From assembly GCA_019155205.2 (NCBI GenBank), contig JAHNZQ020000308.1:3115114-3176262 (forward strand): a stretch of 61,149 bases of DNA. The letters are read 5' to 3'. Below are positions 51,801 to 61,149 of the stretch, piece by piece (within the stretch, counting starts at the first letter, position 1; the number at the start of each line of letters is the position of its first letter). Under the pieces are notes generated by a model. It had not been told where the DNA came from and made no database searches. It was given only the letters and a program-made list of their open reading frames with translations. The position numbers and the translations under genes were made by a program. The stretch comes from Gracilaria vermiculophylla (lineage: Eukaryota > Rhodophyta > Florideophyceae > Gracilariales > Gracilariaceae).

Positions 51801-52888
51801 CTTGGACGAAAGGAGACGTATCGTAAGGTGGTCGGCTTTGTCTTCGAGCGATTGGCGGATCGATCAAGCCTACTGGAGGAATCACAAACTGAGTAATAGA
51901 TTCGCTCTCCGAAAGAAGTTACAAGTATCAATTGTACAGAGTTGGACGCAGTGGAGGACACTGCGTGTATCGAAACAAACTCTCTGTCGTTAGATGGCAC
52001 AGAGAAAATAACACTTTTAGCTTCTTGCTTAGCGTTGACAGTCGCAACACAGTTTGCGCCGACGCTGATGTCATACACAGCTATTAATCCATTTTGGGAC
52101 AATGTGTACAGGGCGTTTCCATCAATAGTAAGGTCTACAATCCCATCAGAGCGAGCGAAGAAGGATTTGAAAGCAGACGGCAAGAACATGTTGACGAGCC
52201 TAGATGTGCCATGAGTCAACTTTCGAGCGCGTTTCGTTGGTCTTCCGCTTATTAGATCAAGCAGGCTTGAATTGGGTCGACCGTCGTATACAAACTCGTG
52301 AAGAGCGCCGTCCGCGCCGGCCATAAATATCCGTCCCTCTGGGGTAGCCACGATTTTGAGCATCATTACATTGTCAGTGGGGATAGATATATGCGTGGGC
52401 AGCAGACTTATCTCGCCACTGCTTGAGAAGGTGACACCTAAAAGCGTAACTTCGACCGTGGTCGCGACAGCAATCAAAAACTGCACCGATTCCACGAATA
52501 CTCCTTGACGTGGGGGCACGAGAGAAACCGAAACGATGATTTGAGACAAGTCTTCAAACACAAAGAAGTCATTCGCGACACCTTGGGACGGACTAGACGC
52601 GTAGGCCCATAGGAACAGCTTCGAGTCGATAGTAAGCCATGCGCGATTGATTTGCGGGAAGAGTCCCATGTAGCTTCTGTATTGTATTTTGTTGTATTGA
52701 TCCGTAAAAATAGAGGGTAGCGGCCTCACGGATCTCAACTGAACGCCCGGGTCCGCTACCTTGTGATGCGAAGATTGAGAGGGTGTATCTCGAATGTATG
52801 CATCGGCAGTCTCCCAGCCGCATGTCGACGTACGATATACGGTGAGAGCCTCATCGACAGTAGCTGACGCTTCTGATAAGGAGTTCAT
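48806..52888 (-). CDS. NUP155: nucleoporin Nup155/Nup170-like inner-ring scaffold protein
   Basis: The 1360-residue protein begins with a short helical leader and the family block QYRSYMGLFPQINRAWLTID followed by SKLFLWAY. These are hallmarks of Nup155/Nup170/Nup157. Residues about 40-520 form the beta-propeller and the remainder (from about 560) is an alpha-solenoid, including segments such as LYTFLLQSDSGRELI and KYCARHERYLEAAGVLLNLCE. Length fits (human 1391). Nup155 joins the inner ring of the nuclear pore to the membrane. It is intronless in 4.1 kb. It is divergent from the SEC12-like gene, whose ATG lies 814 bp away. The ATG at 52888 is well placed. Confidence 0.9.
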   Translation of the reverse strand: MNSLSEASATVDEALTVYRTSTCGWETADAYIRDTPSQSSHHKVADPGVQLRSVRPLPSIFTDQYNKIQYRSYMGLFPQINRAWLTIDSKLFLWAYASSPSQGVANDFFVFEDLSQIIVSVSLVPPRQGVFVESVQFLIAVATTVEVTLLGVTFSSSGEISLLPTHISIPTDNVMMLKIVATPEGRIFMAGADGALHEFVYDGRPNSSLLDLISGRPTKRARKLTHGTSRLVNMFLPSAFKSFFARSDGIVDLTIDGNALYTLSQNGLIAVYDISVGANCVATVNAKQEAKSVIFSVPSNDREFVSIHAVSSTASNSVQLILVTSFGERIYYSVCDSSSRLDRSANRSKTKPTTLRYVSFRPSPDKSIKTTRPCVHMAWCENGTAVLADLREKESDRLITIFPDASLAAAGLSRADACQGAMKTTEVVFDVFLSSSDEQATNGSANIETPSTSGRGVYDGFGSRQRTPKRTFAIAGTAPDSSTDSRVNHEAPNLFWVLTSSAMHLYERIQPIDRMREILSAGGGSHADIGAFFSRYGAVEACSVCLEISITNPKLSATAAKVFYNYGSQLQHGKPQTGSNDRLAQQGEGRERTQYISNSFMRDPNGSRGFDVGRPSIHSVPLPRFSGAHDGLTWYLAKTLHPIWTQKITADQDPNAYQYLSASRELITDVRERLLLLITFLEKYPPDSMLPDMEKDFGDDLKSEDPMQDGTPNSRQRTFSYFANREGRVKERSIINRGLYQLKKTGEARRAEAQSIISLKNLISRSIEALALLMILSDHQIHRLSVSMPSESRRLLVTMRFCDLAVSEEGRVLSSALIEAIFSSYRDGAAAVSSVGRMLQDRCPSYFGDADVDLHRALALLKQAVQSVSNVQFEIPQNEILDGNYDSRLGMTAIASGPALTWTTALKTAEEAARMLKQVPDRIFDIASLCEDFKAVHGELPFVDVALTVGKSAEAKGNEDRANLAYHCILDVLKSFVDLHHDSKVALKSTIMQTVLTAKSELFLRSLYTFLLQSDSGRELIIAHLSPHLERFLEEKQAWDVLWKYCARHERYLEAAGVLLNLCESENDMGLIDRLNQLSCALHSAKTALSKGDSRANLLLAEITDFMDVAKVQLRVKEELKRHHPPNEEVIKALKDLDGNILSLSTLFNRYARPYKLHESCLEAFRCGSHRDDAFVRGLWREIIYREFNISNTPSSVADRVQKLGREFYPCDFVFPVSFVMEVMEFLAFENRNNGPWSSIEDWVVSVMKSIGIPLSDIIEGYRKMMESSQLSGFSPWSWSDIEAQFHLLKATERAIIAWHREQKGLMVSKRTTTISECDKVQRTITLCKSKLRALSDPAATTIMERFEILERQLSDMNVA

Positions 52889-53701
52889 TTCGGAGAAAAG
52901 TGACGAAAGCTGATCGAAGCTTACGTTCTTCCGTAGGGTCAGGCTTCAGCAGTGGCAGAAAAGAGTCGCCCAAGGAGAAAGTTTGGATACAGCGGATAGA
53001 TTTTCAGCAGTTGTCGGCTAAAGGAATTACGTTTATGGTAGAACAGGGGCTGGGGAGAACGCAATTCGAAAGTGAGGGAAGTGATTCATGAGTCAAGGAT
53101 CTTCGCTAAGAAGCATGGGGGTGAACGGTGAGACGTGAAAACGGCGCACGTGACAAGTCAGAGTTTGCAATTATCCCACCCAAAGTTGCCGCGAGCGTGC
53201 ATGCCGGGGTCGTCAGCGGAGTGGCACAAAACCCAGAGCAAATTATTCGAAAATAAATTTGTTCCCGTACTTTACACAGCAACGTAGCATGCTTTTTGAC
53301 TGGGGTGTAGGGCTTTGTAGAGAACCATAGTAACCTTTCCGGAAGTGCATGTAGAACCCCAGTATCCTCAATGGACACATATGTTCACTTCACACGGAAT
53401 AAAGCGATTTGTATGACAGATTGGTGGTCCGGAAAGCCGCCAAACTACATTCATTGTCACTAGAATCCTGTCCTACGCGCCGAATTGTTCGATCAACGAG
53501 TGTCTACGAAGGAAAATACTACAACACAAGTTACTGCATGCATCGAGGGCATCGACGGCATTTCCTTCTTCTCGATCAGAGCTGGTGAGTTGTATTGTCT
53601 ACGGTGAAGATAACGAACGGGGTTCAATGGGTGCGGCAATTTACAGCTTACATCGCTCGCCATCAATCGTCACCGTAACCTGCAACTGAACCTATCGTCA
53701 C
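52889..53701. other. intergenic region between divergent genes
   Basis: No supported gene is present. It holds the presumed promoters of NUP155 (minus) and the SEC12-like gene (plus); a TATA box was not recognised. Confidence 0.45.
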
Positions 53702-55286
53702 ATGGAACCCCTCAACCGCGTTGTTTTCACCTTCCCAATTTATGCTCTAGATCTTCTACCCGGTGGTGGCGTTGTTGTTGCTGGCGGTGGTGGGCGTATG
53801 AAAAGCGGTATTCCCAATGTTTGTGTAAGTTGTCTCTCTATTGAACTGTGCCAAACGTATCGATTACGGTACTCTAACAGCTTTCAAAGAGCAGCAAGTC
53901 TTGAACTTCGATGAAAAAAAGTCTACGCTGAATCCATCAGCTACCATTGAGCTTTCAGATGCCGCTGTAGCTCTTTCCACCCATGAAAATGTTATTCATC
54001 TGGTCATTGGTCCTGGGGTGAAGGATTACAACTTTCTCGATGGTAAATTGGTCCCTGTATCTTCTTTCCACCATGATTTGCAGGTATCCCGTTCCGAAGA
54101 ACAAACAGCAATTGCGGTCTCCGAGGATGGATCAACTCTTGTCGTGGCCTCGGATGATGGCAACGTGGTTGTTCTTCGTTTGGAACGCTTCGAACCTATT
54201 TTCAGCGGTCAGATCCATTCCAAGGGAATCAATGATCTATGTGTCAATCATGATGGGTTATTGGTCGCCACCACTGGTCGAGATAAGGCGGCGCACATAT
54301 GGAGAAGTCGAGACGGAGAAATCTTGCAGACCCTGAAACCAATAATGCCCCCTTCGTTTCGTACTCACATCCGAGCAATCCGCTTTTGTTCAGCCCAATC
54401 TGATATGGTTTTTACAGCAGAAAGTAACCCCCGAAAAGGTGCATGGATTGGTGCTTGGCGTAAACCAAGTCCATCTGAAACCACTCTTTACTCGCCGGTT
54501 GCTAAAACCAGAGCTTCCAATGATGCCGTGACGGCAATGAGTGTCAACGCTGACGGATCGTTTGTGACATGTAGTACTGCAGAGGGGCACGTTTCGCTTT
54601 TTGCTTGGAACGGAATCGCGTTTTTAAAAAAGTGGAGCACGGAGACTCGAACGCACTTATTCAAGTCACCAAAGCCACCCCATGTCCTTCCAGTGACCTC
54701 AATGCGTTTTTCAATGTCTGGAAAGCACATCATTGCTGCCTCTGCGGATTACACTGTTTCAGTATGGCCAACAAAACTTCCAAGGAGATGGAGCACGTAC
54801 AGCCGTGTACTTCTCTGGATCTTTGGTATGTTGGTATTAGCTTTCGCGATGTTTGTCGCGGAAGATGACCATCTTCACGAGGAGATTCGTTGGCGGCGAG
54901 AAATTATCGCTCCATACATGGAGCCCCATTTGTCGGAAATACAGCGAACTGTTCGACCTTTTCTGAGAGAGAGTCATCAGGCAATGCAACCATATCTAAA
55001 GGAGTTGAAGAAAAGAACGAATACATATGTTAGGCATGTCTCCAAGCAAACGAGCCCGGTTTTCGAAGCCATAGATACGAGTCATTTCAGCCTTTTCTTC
55101 AAGGCCCGCGGCGGTTTACAGGCTGAGGAATCGGAACAGTCGATATCGATCGATAGAAAGACTCTCGTTGAGTCTCACGTTGATATACAAGAGAACAAAG
55201 AGTGTGTGCGCGAGTTAGAGGGGAAGCGCCTTGTACTAAAGGCATTTGAGAAAGAAGAGTTGCACGAGTCGTTAGACACACCTTAG
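53702..55286 (+). CDS. SEC12/PREB-like Sar1 exchange factor, two exons
   Basis: Exon 1 (53702 to 53822 or 53824) encodes PIYALDLLPGGGVVVAGGGGRMKSGIPNV, including the Gly-rich loop and KSGIPN block typical of SEC12. An intron of about 58 bp (GT at 53823 or 53825, acceptor CTAACAG at 53880, or a weaker AG a few bases later) joins to exon 2. Donor 53823 with acceptor 53880 keeps frame and gives 508 residues. Exon 2 carries WD40 repeats (VVASDDGNVVVLRL, LLVATTGRDKAAHIWRS, HIIAASADYTVSVWP), one membrane segment at about 349-369 (VLLWIFGMLVLAFAMFV) and a charged luminal tail of about 140 residues. SEC12 activates Sar1 at the ER to start COPII budding. The arrangement propeller, anchor, luminal tail fits the family. 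Confidence 0.78.
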
Positions 55287-55497
55287 TACACTGCTCAGCA
55301 CTGCAATCAGAAGCACAACAAAGCTCCGGCGGCCTACTTGTTGTTAGTACGTTGGCTCATAAAACCAAAGTATGCACTATGCACGAAGTGGTTGAACTCT
55401 AGCTCTGTAAACAGGGGCTGCAGACGTGCATGTCAAACGTTTTCCAAATTTCTTTCTACAGCCAGAATCCATACGGTAATAAAGAACTGCCAACTCT

Positions 55498-57418
55498 TTA
55501 ATCGCTCTTAATGGAAGTGTACAAGAAGCGAACGAACTTCCTCGCTGAGAAGAAGCCAATTGTGCCACACATAAGGAAAAACGCATAGCTAACGAGCCAC
55601 ATATAGCCAAAAAAGAAACTGGCTTGCATAAACCCTTCCAAGGGAGATCGTACATAATAATAGTAGGCGCTGTAAACGAAAATATATACACCGACGCTTC
55701 CACCGTAGGCGAGACTTGACCAGGCCCACTTGTGGTTTTCAGCCACGAGCTGAAAGTATACAGCAGAAGCTGTCGTAATCACTGTGACCAACATCAGAAT
55801 GATAAACACAATCGCCAGCATCTCATACACTTGGAAGATTTTGTGGCCCCACAAGGCACCGAACATGAAGTACAGTTCAACATATATAGAGCTGAATGGC
55901 ATTAAACCACATAGCAGCGCCAGGAACGGCGGCCGCCTGTACCATGGACTCTTTGGAATCTCCCTGGGGATCTTAGTTATTCTGCCGGGAGAGTCAAAGG
56001 GGCGGCTCTGATTCTTTCCTATGATTGCACCGAGAATAGTTAGAGGAATTGTCACCATAGCCCATAGTGCAGCAACGGATGCTATAGTCCATATAGGAAG
56101 GGCACGTGTAGACTTGTAAAGCAATGCGATTGAGTTAAGGTAAACCCAAATGCAAGCAGTTGGTCCACAGAACACGAAGACAGTTACCAAGGCATTGCGA
56201 ACCCATGCGTTACCACCCATTTGTTTGTACATGTATCCACTAGCAAAGCCAGCAATTCCCGCCGTTGCTGCGTACAAGAGGACAGCGCTTGTATAAATTG
56301 CTCCGCGGGAAAGAGGATGAAACACCTCCAAGGCGCCAAACAGCAACAGTAAACAAGATAGACTCAGTAACTGAACGCCGGAACCGAGAAACGGGCACAA
56401 GAGAGTTAGACCTGGTGGGAATCGAAACACATCTGCGTACAACAGCTTCCATCCATAATCATCAGACTCTTCTTCCGATTCCAAAGCTTCGTACTCCCGG
56501 AAGTCCTTGCGAACGACGCGCATAAGAATTGACCCAAGCAGACCCATCAGCAAAATGGCGATCAAAACTGCATTACCGATACTGAACCAATGAATTTCTC
56601 GGTCGCGCGCGTGGAACGGGTCTCTGTATTTGTCCGCTCGCCGATCAATCGGAAACTCAGTCTATGTACTCAAATAGAATGCATTTCATAAGAGGACAAG
56701 AGGGTTAGAGGGAATATTGTACAATCAATGAGGGACTAAACGACTTACCTCTTGCCATGCAACACTGTAAGAAAAACGGATATTAGCATGCTGGCCTAAA
56801 GAGAGCTCGACCGGCTTATCTGGAGTGGCGGACGCTTCGATGATATGCTTGCCGTTGATACTGAACACAAATTCGACGTGGGTGTACAGATGTATTTTGG
56901 TAGTGCCTTCATCATCCGAAATCTCCCCGACGAAAAGTTTTACCGGTAGGTTATCAATAAGCATGTCGTACACAAAACGCTTTCGGATAGCCTGGACAAA
57001 TTGGTTCACCTGCGCAGGCGCAAGTGATTGTTCACACAGGAGTTGATCATGTATCGACTCTCGAAAGGTGATGTTGTACATGGAGTGTACAAGATGATCT
57101 CCCGCAAGTGTTTCACCGAGCTTCAGGGAGCGGTGGTCGAGCTTTTCCGGTTTACACCAAGGCAGCTTCTCATAAAACTCGTAGCTCTCTGTTGGAGAAC
57201 TGTAGGGAGCTATTTTGTTGACCCAAACATCGATGACCTGGGAAAGAAAGGTGTCAGGCATTACGGCGCGAGAGCGAGGTGCAAGCAGGGGTTCAAAAAC
57301 GGCTTAACAAACATACCTGACCGTGTTCGTATGACTCGCCGCGTGTAGCAGCGGTACAAGCGTAGAGCATACATGTTTGAAATAGAAGGAAGACGGAGAA
57401 AGAAGAAAGAACTGACAT
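55498..57418 (-). CDS. transmembrane 9 superfamily protein (nonaspanin/EMP70), three exons
   Basis: Exon 1 (57418-57317) encodes a signal peptide and ends ...YEHGQ. The intron 57316-57238 (GTATGT...TTTCCCAG, 79 bp) leads to exon 2 (57237-56749), which starts VIDVWVNKIAPYSSPTESYE and ends VAWQE. The intron 56748-56662 (GTAAGT...TACATAG, 87 bp) leads to exon 3 (56661-55498), starting TEFPIDRRADKYRDP with REIHWFSIGNA. All junctions are phase 0, giving 583-584 residues. The order is signal peptide, luminal EMP70 domain, and nine membrane helices with FRFPPGLTLLCPFLGSGVQ, NALVTVFVFCGPTA, FGYMWLVSYAFFLMCGTIGFF. The C-terminus SIKSD has the K-x-D Golgi-retention motif. TM9SF proteins act in Golgi/endosomal sorting of membrane cargo. 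It is convergent with SEC12 (212 bp between stops). Confidence 0.92.
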
Positions 57419-57770
57419 GTCTGAGAGCAGCAACAAAAGCGCGCCGCCCAGGACAAGAAAAAGGGCAGCTCAAATCACTCGAGGCAAAACCGGCACTATC
57501 CCTTCAACGCCCAAACTCTCACCTGGGACACGTGCAGTGACAGCAAGAAGACGGACTGAGTGGCGGAGAAGGCGACGCATGCACGAGGGGTAAGGAGCTG
57601 GTGAGCACAGCGGCGACTGCCATAAGCATGTGGCGGCCGTGCTGACTGTAGCGTCGTCAAGTAAGTACAAGCGTCGCGCTCAGTTTCCGGGTAGCGCGCC
57701 CGGTGGTGCGGTGACCGGGCAAAAGCTACCCTTCGTACAATTCAGCTTGCAAGCGACTGTAAACCGGCGG
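57419..57770. other. intergenic stretch between two minus-strand genes
   Basis: This 352-bp GC-rich region upstream of the TM9SF start includes the 3' flank of the preceding gene. No TATA box or further gene was recognised. Confidence 0.45.
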
Positions 57771-59264
57771 TCACTGCAAACTTTGCACTGCGTCACCAAC
57801 CGCCATTGGTAACCGTCCCATGGGCCCCTGCCTCACGCGGTGGTAGCCGAGCGATGCTCGTTTGCGCCAGGTGCGGTCGGCCCAGAGCCCTATGAGAATC
57901 ACTGGCGGAAGTGCAACAACCAAAAGAGTCATTGACGGCATTGTGCCTCGTCTTCCCGCGAGAGTGCAGTGCTTGCGAACCCAGAACTCTGCGGCTTGGT
58001 GCTGGAGCACGGGTATGCTAATTTGCAGGACTGCTGCGCCGTTTTGTTTGCAGTCCATCTTCACGCGGAATGCACGGTGTTCCCCGTGATGCAGCGCAAC
58101 GGGGTCCCAGTTGCGAATACTTGCGTCCATCACACTACGGTTATGCATTGTGATGTGTGCCGCACCGATGTGCAATGTGTCTAGCCCATTATTGCTGACG
58201 GAAAGCGTCAACCAGGTTTTCGGGACAGGCACGGTGTGCAGCCTTGTTTCGTTTCCCGGCGTGAAGATAAACGACGGTTGTGTGATGCCATTGTCTACCA
58301 CATCTTTCACGTTGCCGTTGCTGCCGATGTATAAACCGCTTGCAGCAGATCCGCCGCAGCTCTTGTTGAAGCGCAGCACAAGAGGTTTCCAGGGGCTTAG
58401 AGCGATTGTCAAGCGTGCCGAACTTGTTCCGGATTGGTTACAAGAATAGAGAAGCCATATTTTGTTATCGCCTTGCAAAAAGGTGCCATTTGATGGGAGA
58501 CCACGAATGTTCAACGCCAGAAATCGATTGGACGTTTCAGTACTTGACTTTCCGAACCCCACGGCGGTTGCTGGTTTTCTCAAACGGATGACTACAGTCG
58601 TTACTGCTGTCGACGCTGATACGTGAATGGGGTGTAGTTCATCGTGCTCCCAAAGATTTAGTTGGTCATTCTGAATGAACCCGACCTGCAGATGAGGATG
58701 GGTCACACCACTGGCACATCGCTTTATCAGAGTGGTTCGTACTGAATAATGGTATGTTATTGGCACAGTTAGGTCGAGTACCTCGTTCCATTGGTGAAGA
58801 GCCCTACGTCGACATCGGAACAGAAGCGTAAACCAAGCCTTGCCATAACCATGTGCGTAGGAAGTGACCACGGGATCAGAATAATTTGTCCGGCTCCACA
58901 CCTCCGGTGAACGTAATCGATATTCGGCATGACGATCTTTGTTATATGTGTATAGAAAAGAGATACGGTCTTGATAGATGGGCAGTACCGAGCAATCTTG
59001 CGGCTTGGGTTGTTGAGAACATGTCTCCCAAGTGGAAAGTAAGTATCCATTTTGAAACACGATTTGTGGCTTGAAGGGTGCGAGATGCAACGCGTTGAAT
59101 GTTTTAAGAGTAACAGCCTTCACGAGCGGGTCCTGACGATGTTGAGCGTCTTGGAACAGATTTGAAGGTCGCGCTGCGAGGCCCCGGTCCAGATGATACG
59201 AATTGATGAGGAATATCAGCAGCGTTATTTTGAAAAAACCAAGTAACGAAGAACAACTCTCCAT
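57771..59264 (-). CDS. unrecognised secreted-domain type I membrane protein
   Basis: The ATG at 59264 gives 497 residues; the frame is open slightly further up but only with a TTG. The N-terminus (ESCSSLLGFFKITLLIFLIN) is a signal peptide. The luminal or extracellular part of about 420 residues is rich in beta-forming stretches and holds potential N-glycosylation sites (NYSD, NGTF, NQSG, NKSC, NETR, NRSV) and several cysteines. A membrane segment follows near the end (MTLLVVALPPVILIGLWA, about 445-465), then a basic cytosolic tail of about 30 residues with WRKRASLGYHR. Topology is therefore type I. I do not recognise the family. Repeated beta patterns might mean immunoglobulin-like or jelly-roll domains, but this is a guess. 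Confidence 0.6.
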   Translation of the reverse strand: MESCSSLLGFFKITLLIFLINSYHLDRGLAARPSNLFQDAQHRQDPLVKAVTLKTFNALHLAPFKPQIVFQNGYLLSTWETCSQQPKPQDCSVLPIYQDRISFLYTYNKDRHAEYRLRSPEVWSRTNYSDPVVTSYAHGYGKAWFTLLFRCRRRALHQWNEVLDLTVPITYHYSVRTTLIKRCASGVTHPHLQVGFIQNDQLNLWEHDELHPIHVSASTAVTTVVIRLRKPATAVGFGKSSTETSNRFLALNIRGLPSNGTFLQGDNKIWLLYSCNQSGTSSARLTIALSPWKPLVLRFNKSCGGSAASGLYIGSNGNVKDVVDNGITQPSFIFTPGNETRLHTVPVPKTWLTLSVSNNGLDTLHIGAAHITMHNRSVMDASIRNWDPVALHHGEHRAFRVKMDCKQNGAAVLQISIPVLQHQAAEFWVRKHCTLAGRRGTMPSMTLLVVALPPVILIGLWADRTWRKRASLGYHRVRQGPMGRLPMAVGDAVQSLQ

Positions 59265-60561
59265 TGTGATCGGACATTGCAACTAGCTAGATATACTTCA
59301 TGCCTCTTCAAACCGCTTCGGACTTCTTCGGCAATACCAATACTTGTTTTTGGTTGAGTGGATAGAGTACTCCATGTGACTGGGGGCTAATGTCTAGCGT
59401 ACATAAGAGGTGATACTCCTGGCATCCTGCGGTAGCCGAGGAGTGCTCATTAGTTACTCTGCGATATGTACAGCACCGATTCGGTCACGTCTATGGAAAG
59501 TCTGACTATGCGCGCGATTTGCTCGTTACAGTACGTTATTACAAATAGCAGGATTTATTATTACGTTTAGTCTGGAACAACAGTTGGCGATTACATATAA
59601 ATTCGTAACTTTTATTCATAAATGTGTTCATCGTGGATGTCGTGTCCATGCCCACGATCGAGATCAAGCTTTCCGCATCTTATTTGACGTGCCCGTGGCA
59701 GCAAGACGACTAATGACTACATAGAGCGCAGAGTAACAACACATTTGTACCGCGTAGTCACACCTGGTGAAGAACGAACCTCTGTGCTTAGAAAGTTTTC
59801 ACTAGAACGATGTCAAGCCAGCCCCAGTCCATCATGGTTCTCTTCATGTTTAACGTTCTACATGAACGCCGGATCTGAAGTATTGAACTCTTTGCAACCA
59901 ATCGATAATTGTTTCGCAGCACTGGAAAAAAATGGAATATATCGTCTCTTCTTCGTTGCAACAACAAGGCTGCAGACGGTTTTCGAATACTACATCAAAA
60001 TAAACCTCCGCCAAGGTATATTATCATACCTTATGCTCTGGTTTTCAAAATTACATTTTTCCAGGTCTGCAGCGAACAGAAAATGTTTTTATCTTCAAGA
60101 CTACTAAGGTTCTTGTCACATCGGCAGCTTGCGTACTTGCCATGACATCGTGTTGGGTTAATCACGTTACTGCTATCGGACCAAAGCAACACAATACGTG
60201 ATTTGTGATCACGGCAGAACACTATTGTACTGATTGCAATGTGCGCGTGATTCAAGTAACTACTCTTGGTGTAGAGTTTTCCAAATTTCAACGAGCCTTC
60301 GAGAAAATATCCTCACGGCGCATTGTTTTTGGCTAGAAGCCGTGGTCAACCCTCGCGGGCCACTGCAGCGTGGATCGGTGTGTGTATCAATTGGAGTACC
60401 AATCTCTCCAAACCTGTCACAATGCCGCCCATATTGCAAACCCCAGCCCCGTCAACGTTACCAACGTCGTCGCCATGGGTGGAAGCTCGTTCGAATTGAA
60501 CCTTGTTCATCAACCACATCTTGACCCGCTTGATTCGAGGCTCGACTGAGCTCAGAATGAC
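59265..60561. other. intergenic region without supported gene
   Basis: This 1.3-kb region has only short frames without recognisable motifs. It presumably holds the promoters of the minus-strand membrane protein and the plus-strand cysteine-rich gene. Confidence 0.5.
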
Positions 60562-60569
60562 TATAAAAG
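60562..60569 (+). promoter_or_regulatory. TATA box of the cysteine-rich secreted protein gene
   Basis: TATAAAAG is a near-perfect TATA box about 157 bp before the ATG at 60726. A start site about 30 bp downstream would leave a leader of about 130 bases that contains one or two upstream ATGs. Confidence 0.5.
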
Positions 60570-60725
60570 CGGTCACTTCTTCTCATGAAGCACTCATGTC
60601 TCCCCCATCGACAAGCACGTTCACCAGCCTACGAGTTGCAACCGCATCAAAACTTCTCTGCTCTCACATTTTGACCACTCCGTCGTCTGGCATTGGTTTC
60701 CGAATTGCATCTCAATCTCAGCACC

Positions 60726-61149
60726 ATGAACACCGGTTTTACGTTGAGCTGGTACGCGTTGCTTCTTCTGGGGTCACTTGTATGCATGCGTGTTTTTGCC
60801 CAGTCAACCGGGTGTGTGATCACGGAGGATTCGTGCCCATGCTCACAGTCAATTCCGTCCGGGTCGTGCATGAAGAATCAAGGCGGCGGGAAGTGTCTAC
60901 TGGGTTTATGTGCAGCATCATACCGGTGTGACTGCCTGGGCTACCAAATGTGCAAGAGATCGAGCTGCTCCGTGTATACTGCTATGGAGGGCACGATTCC
61001 GAGTGAGACGATCCCGTTTGGTTGTCATCTGTCCGCTGGAGCTGGATCGTGCACGACGTTTGACCACATGATCGACACTGTGGAAGCTGCTCTGAACGCC
61101 AAGGTGGACGCAAGCAACTCGAATAACGAGGCCGTGATCTCAAGTGTCG
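60726..61149 (+). CDS. secreted cysteine-rich protein, 5' part (runs off the window)
   Basis: From the ATG at 60726 the frame stays open to the window end (141 codons), so the gene is partial. The first ~25 residues (TLSWYALLLLGSLVCMRVFA) are a classic signal peptide, with likely cleavage at VFA/QS. The next 80 residues contain twelve cysteines (30, 37, 39, 48, 57, 62, 68, 70, 76, 81, 100, 109) in motifs such as DSCPCSQSIPSGSC and RCDCLGYQMCKRSSC, so a disulfide-rich extracellular domain is expected. After that a more helical segment (DHMIDTVEAALNAKVDAS) begins. The pattern did not match a family I know. A cell-wall or defence-related extracellular role is possible but unsupported. Confidence 0.7.
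   Translation, partial: MNTGFTLSWYALLLLGSLVCMRVFAQSTGCVITEDSCPCSQSIPSGSCMKNQGGGKCLLGLCAASYRCDCLGYQMCKRSSCSVYTAMEGTIPSETIPFGCHLSAGAGSCTTFDHMIDTVEAALNAKVDASNSNNEAVISSV

Noticed and set aside
60503..60931. A 142-residue plus-strand frame overlapping the cysteine-rich gene
   Set aside because: It lacks a signal peptide or domain, and its overlap is in another frame from the clean signal peptide and cysteine pattern starting at 60726.
1..61149. CRISPR array, ribosomal RNA or bacterial operon
   Set aside because: No regularly spaced repeats, rRNA blocks or co-directional overlapping genes are present; the content is eukaryotic nuclear.

Overview
The window reads as nuclear DNA of a eukaryote, most likely a multicellular (florideophyte-type) red alga. 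A chloroplast-targeted phycoerythrin gamma-type linker sits at 24.6 kb and a TL29-like lumenal peroxidase homologue at 37.2 kb. Genes are mostly intronless or carry a few short introns (about 56-107 bp, or up to about 170 bp for one alternative acceptor, with GT/AG ends), and compact gene groups alternate with repeat-rich DNA. The species cannot be fixed from the sequence alone; the assignment to red algae is inference.

Layout. (1) 0-13 kb is repeat DNA: two degenerate, tandemly arranged Ty3/gypsy chromovirus pol copies on the minus strand, each next to a convergent plus-strand ORF, followed by a gag-like minus-strand region bracketed by two ~550-bp direct repeats that look like LTRs. (2) 13-17 kb is AT-rich, gene-poor DNA holding a 1.28-kb Tc1/mariner-like transposon with matching terminal inverted repeats, TA target duplications and a broken transposase. 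(3) 17.1-29.7 kb is a compact gene block: ribosomal protein eS7, tRNA-Gly(GCC), RNA polymerase subunit RPB10, a 1.7-1.8 k-residue pseudokinase with Sel1 repeats, the phycoerythrin gamma-type linker, a TMEM53/DUF829 alpha/beta hydrolase, prefoldin subunit 4 and a small basic protein. (4) 29.7-35.1 kb has no supported gene. (5) 35.1-61.1 kb is a second gene block: a polypeptide GalNAc-transferase-like enzyme (GT27), the TL29-like protein, COG3, a Slo/BK-like K+ channel, a chondroitin-GalNAc-transferase-like enzyme, Nup155, a SEC12/PREB-like WD40 protein, a TM9SF nonaspanin, an unrecognised type I membrane protein, and the 5' part of a secreted cysteine-rich protein that runs off the right edge.

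How the genes relate. There are no operons; neighbours are convergent, divergent or separately promoted. Many genes of block 5 act in the secretory pathway (ER exit: SEC12; Golgi tethering: COG3; Golgi membrane: TM9SF; Golgi glycosyltransferases: GT27-like and chondroitin-type), which fits an organism that exports large amounts of sulfated matrix polysaccharide, though the clustering may be chance. Block 3 carries translation, transcription and folding housekeeping genes plus the light-harvesting linker.

Most notable for follow-up: the giant Sel1-repeat pseudokinase, the plus-strand ORF conserved beside two chromovirus copies, two animal-like Golgi glycosyltransferases, a peroxidase homologue that has lost its heme ligand, a BK-type channel without an arginine-rich S4, and a stop codon caught in a tandem duplication.
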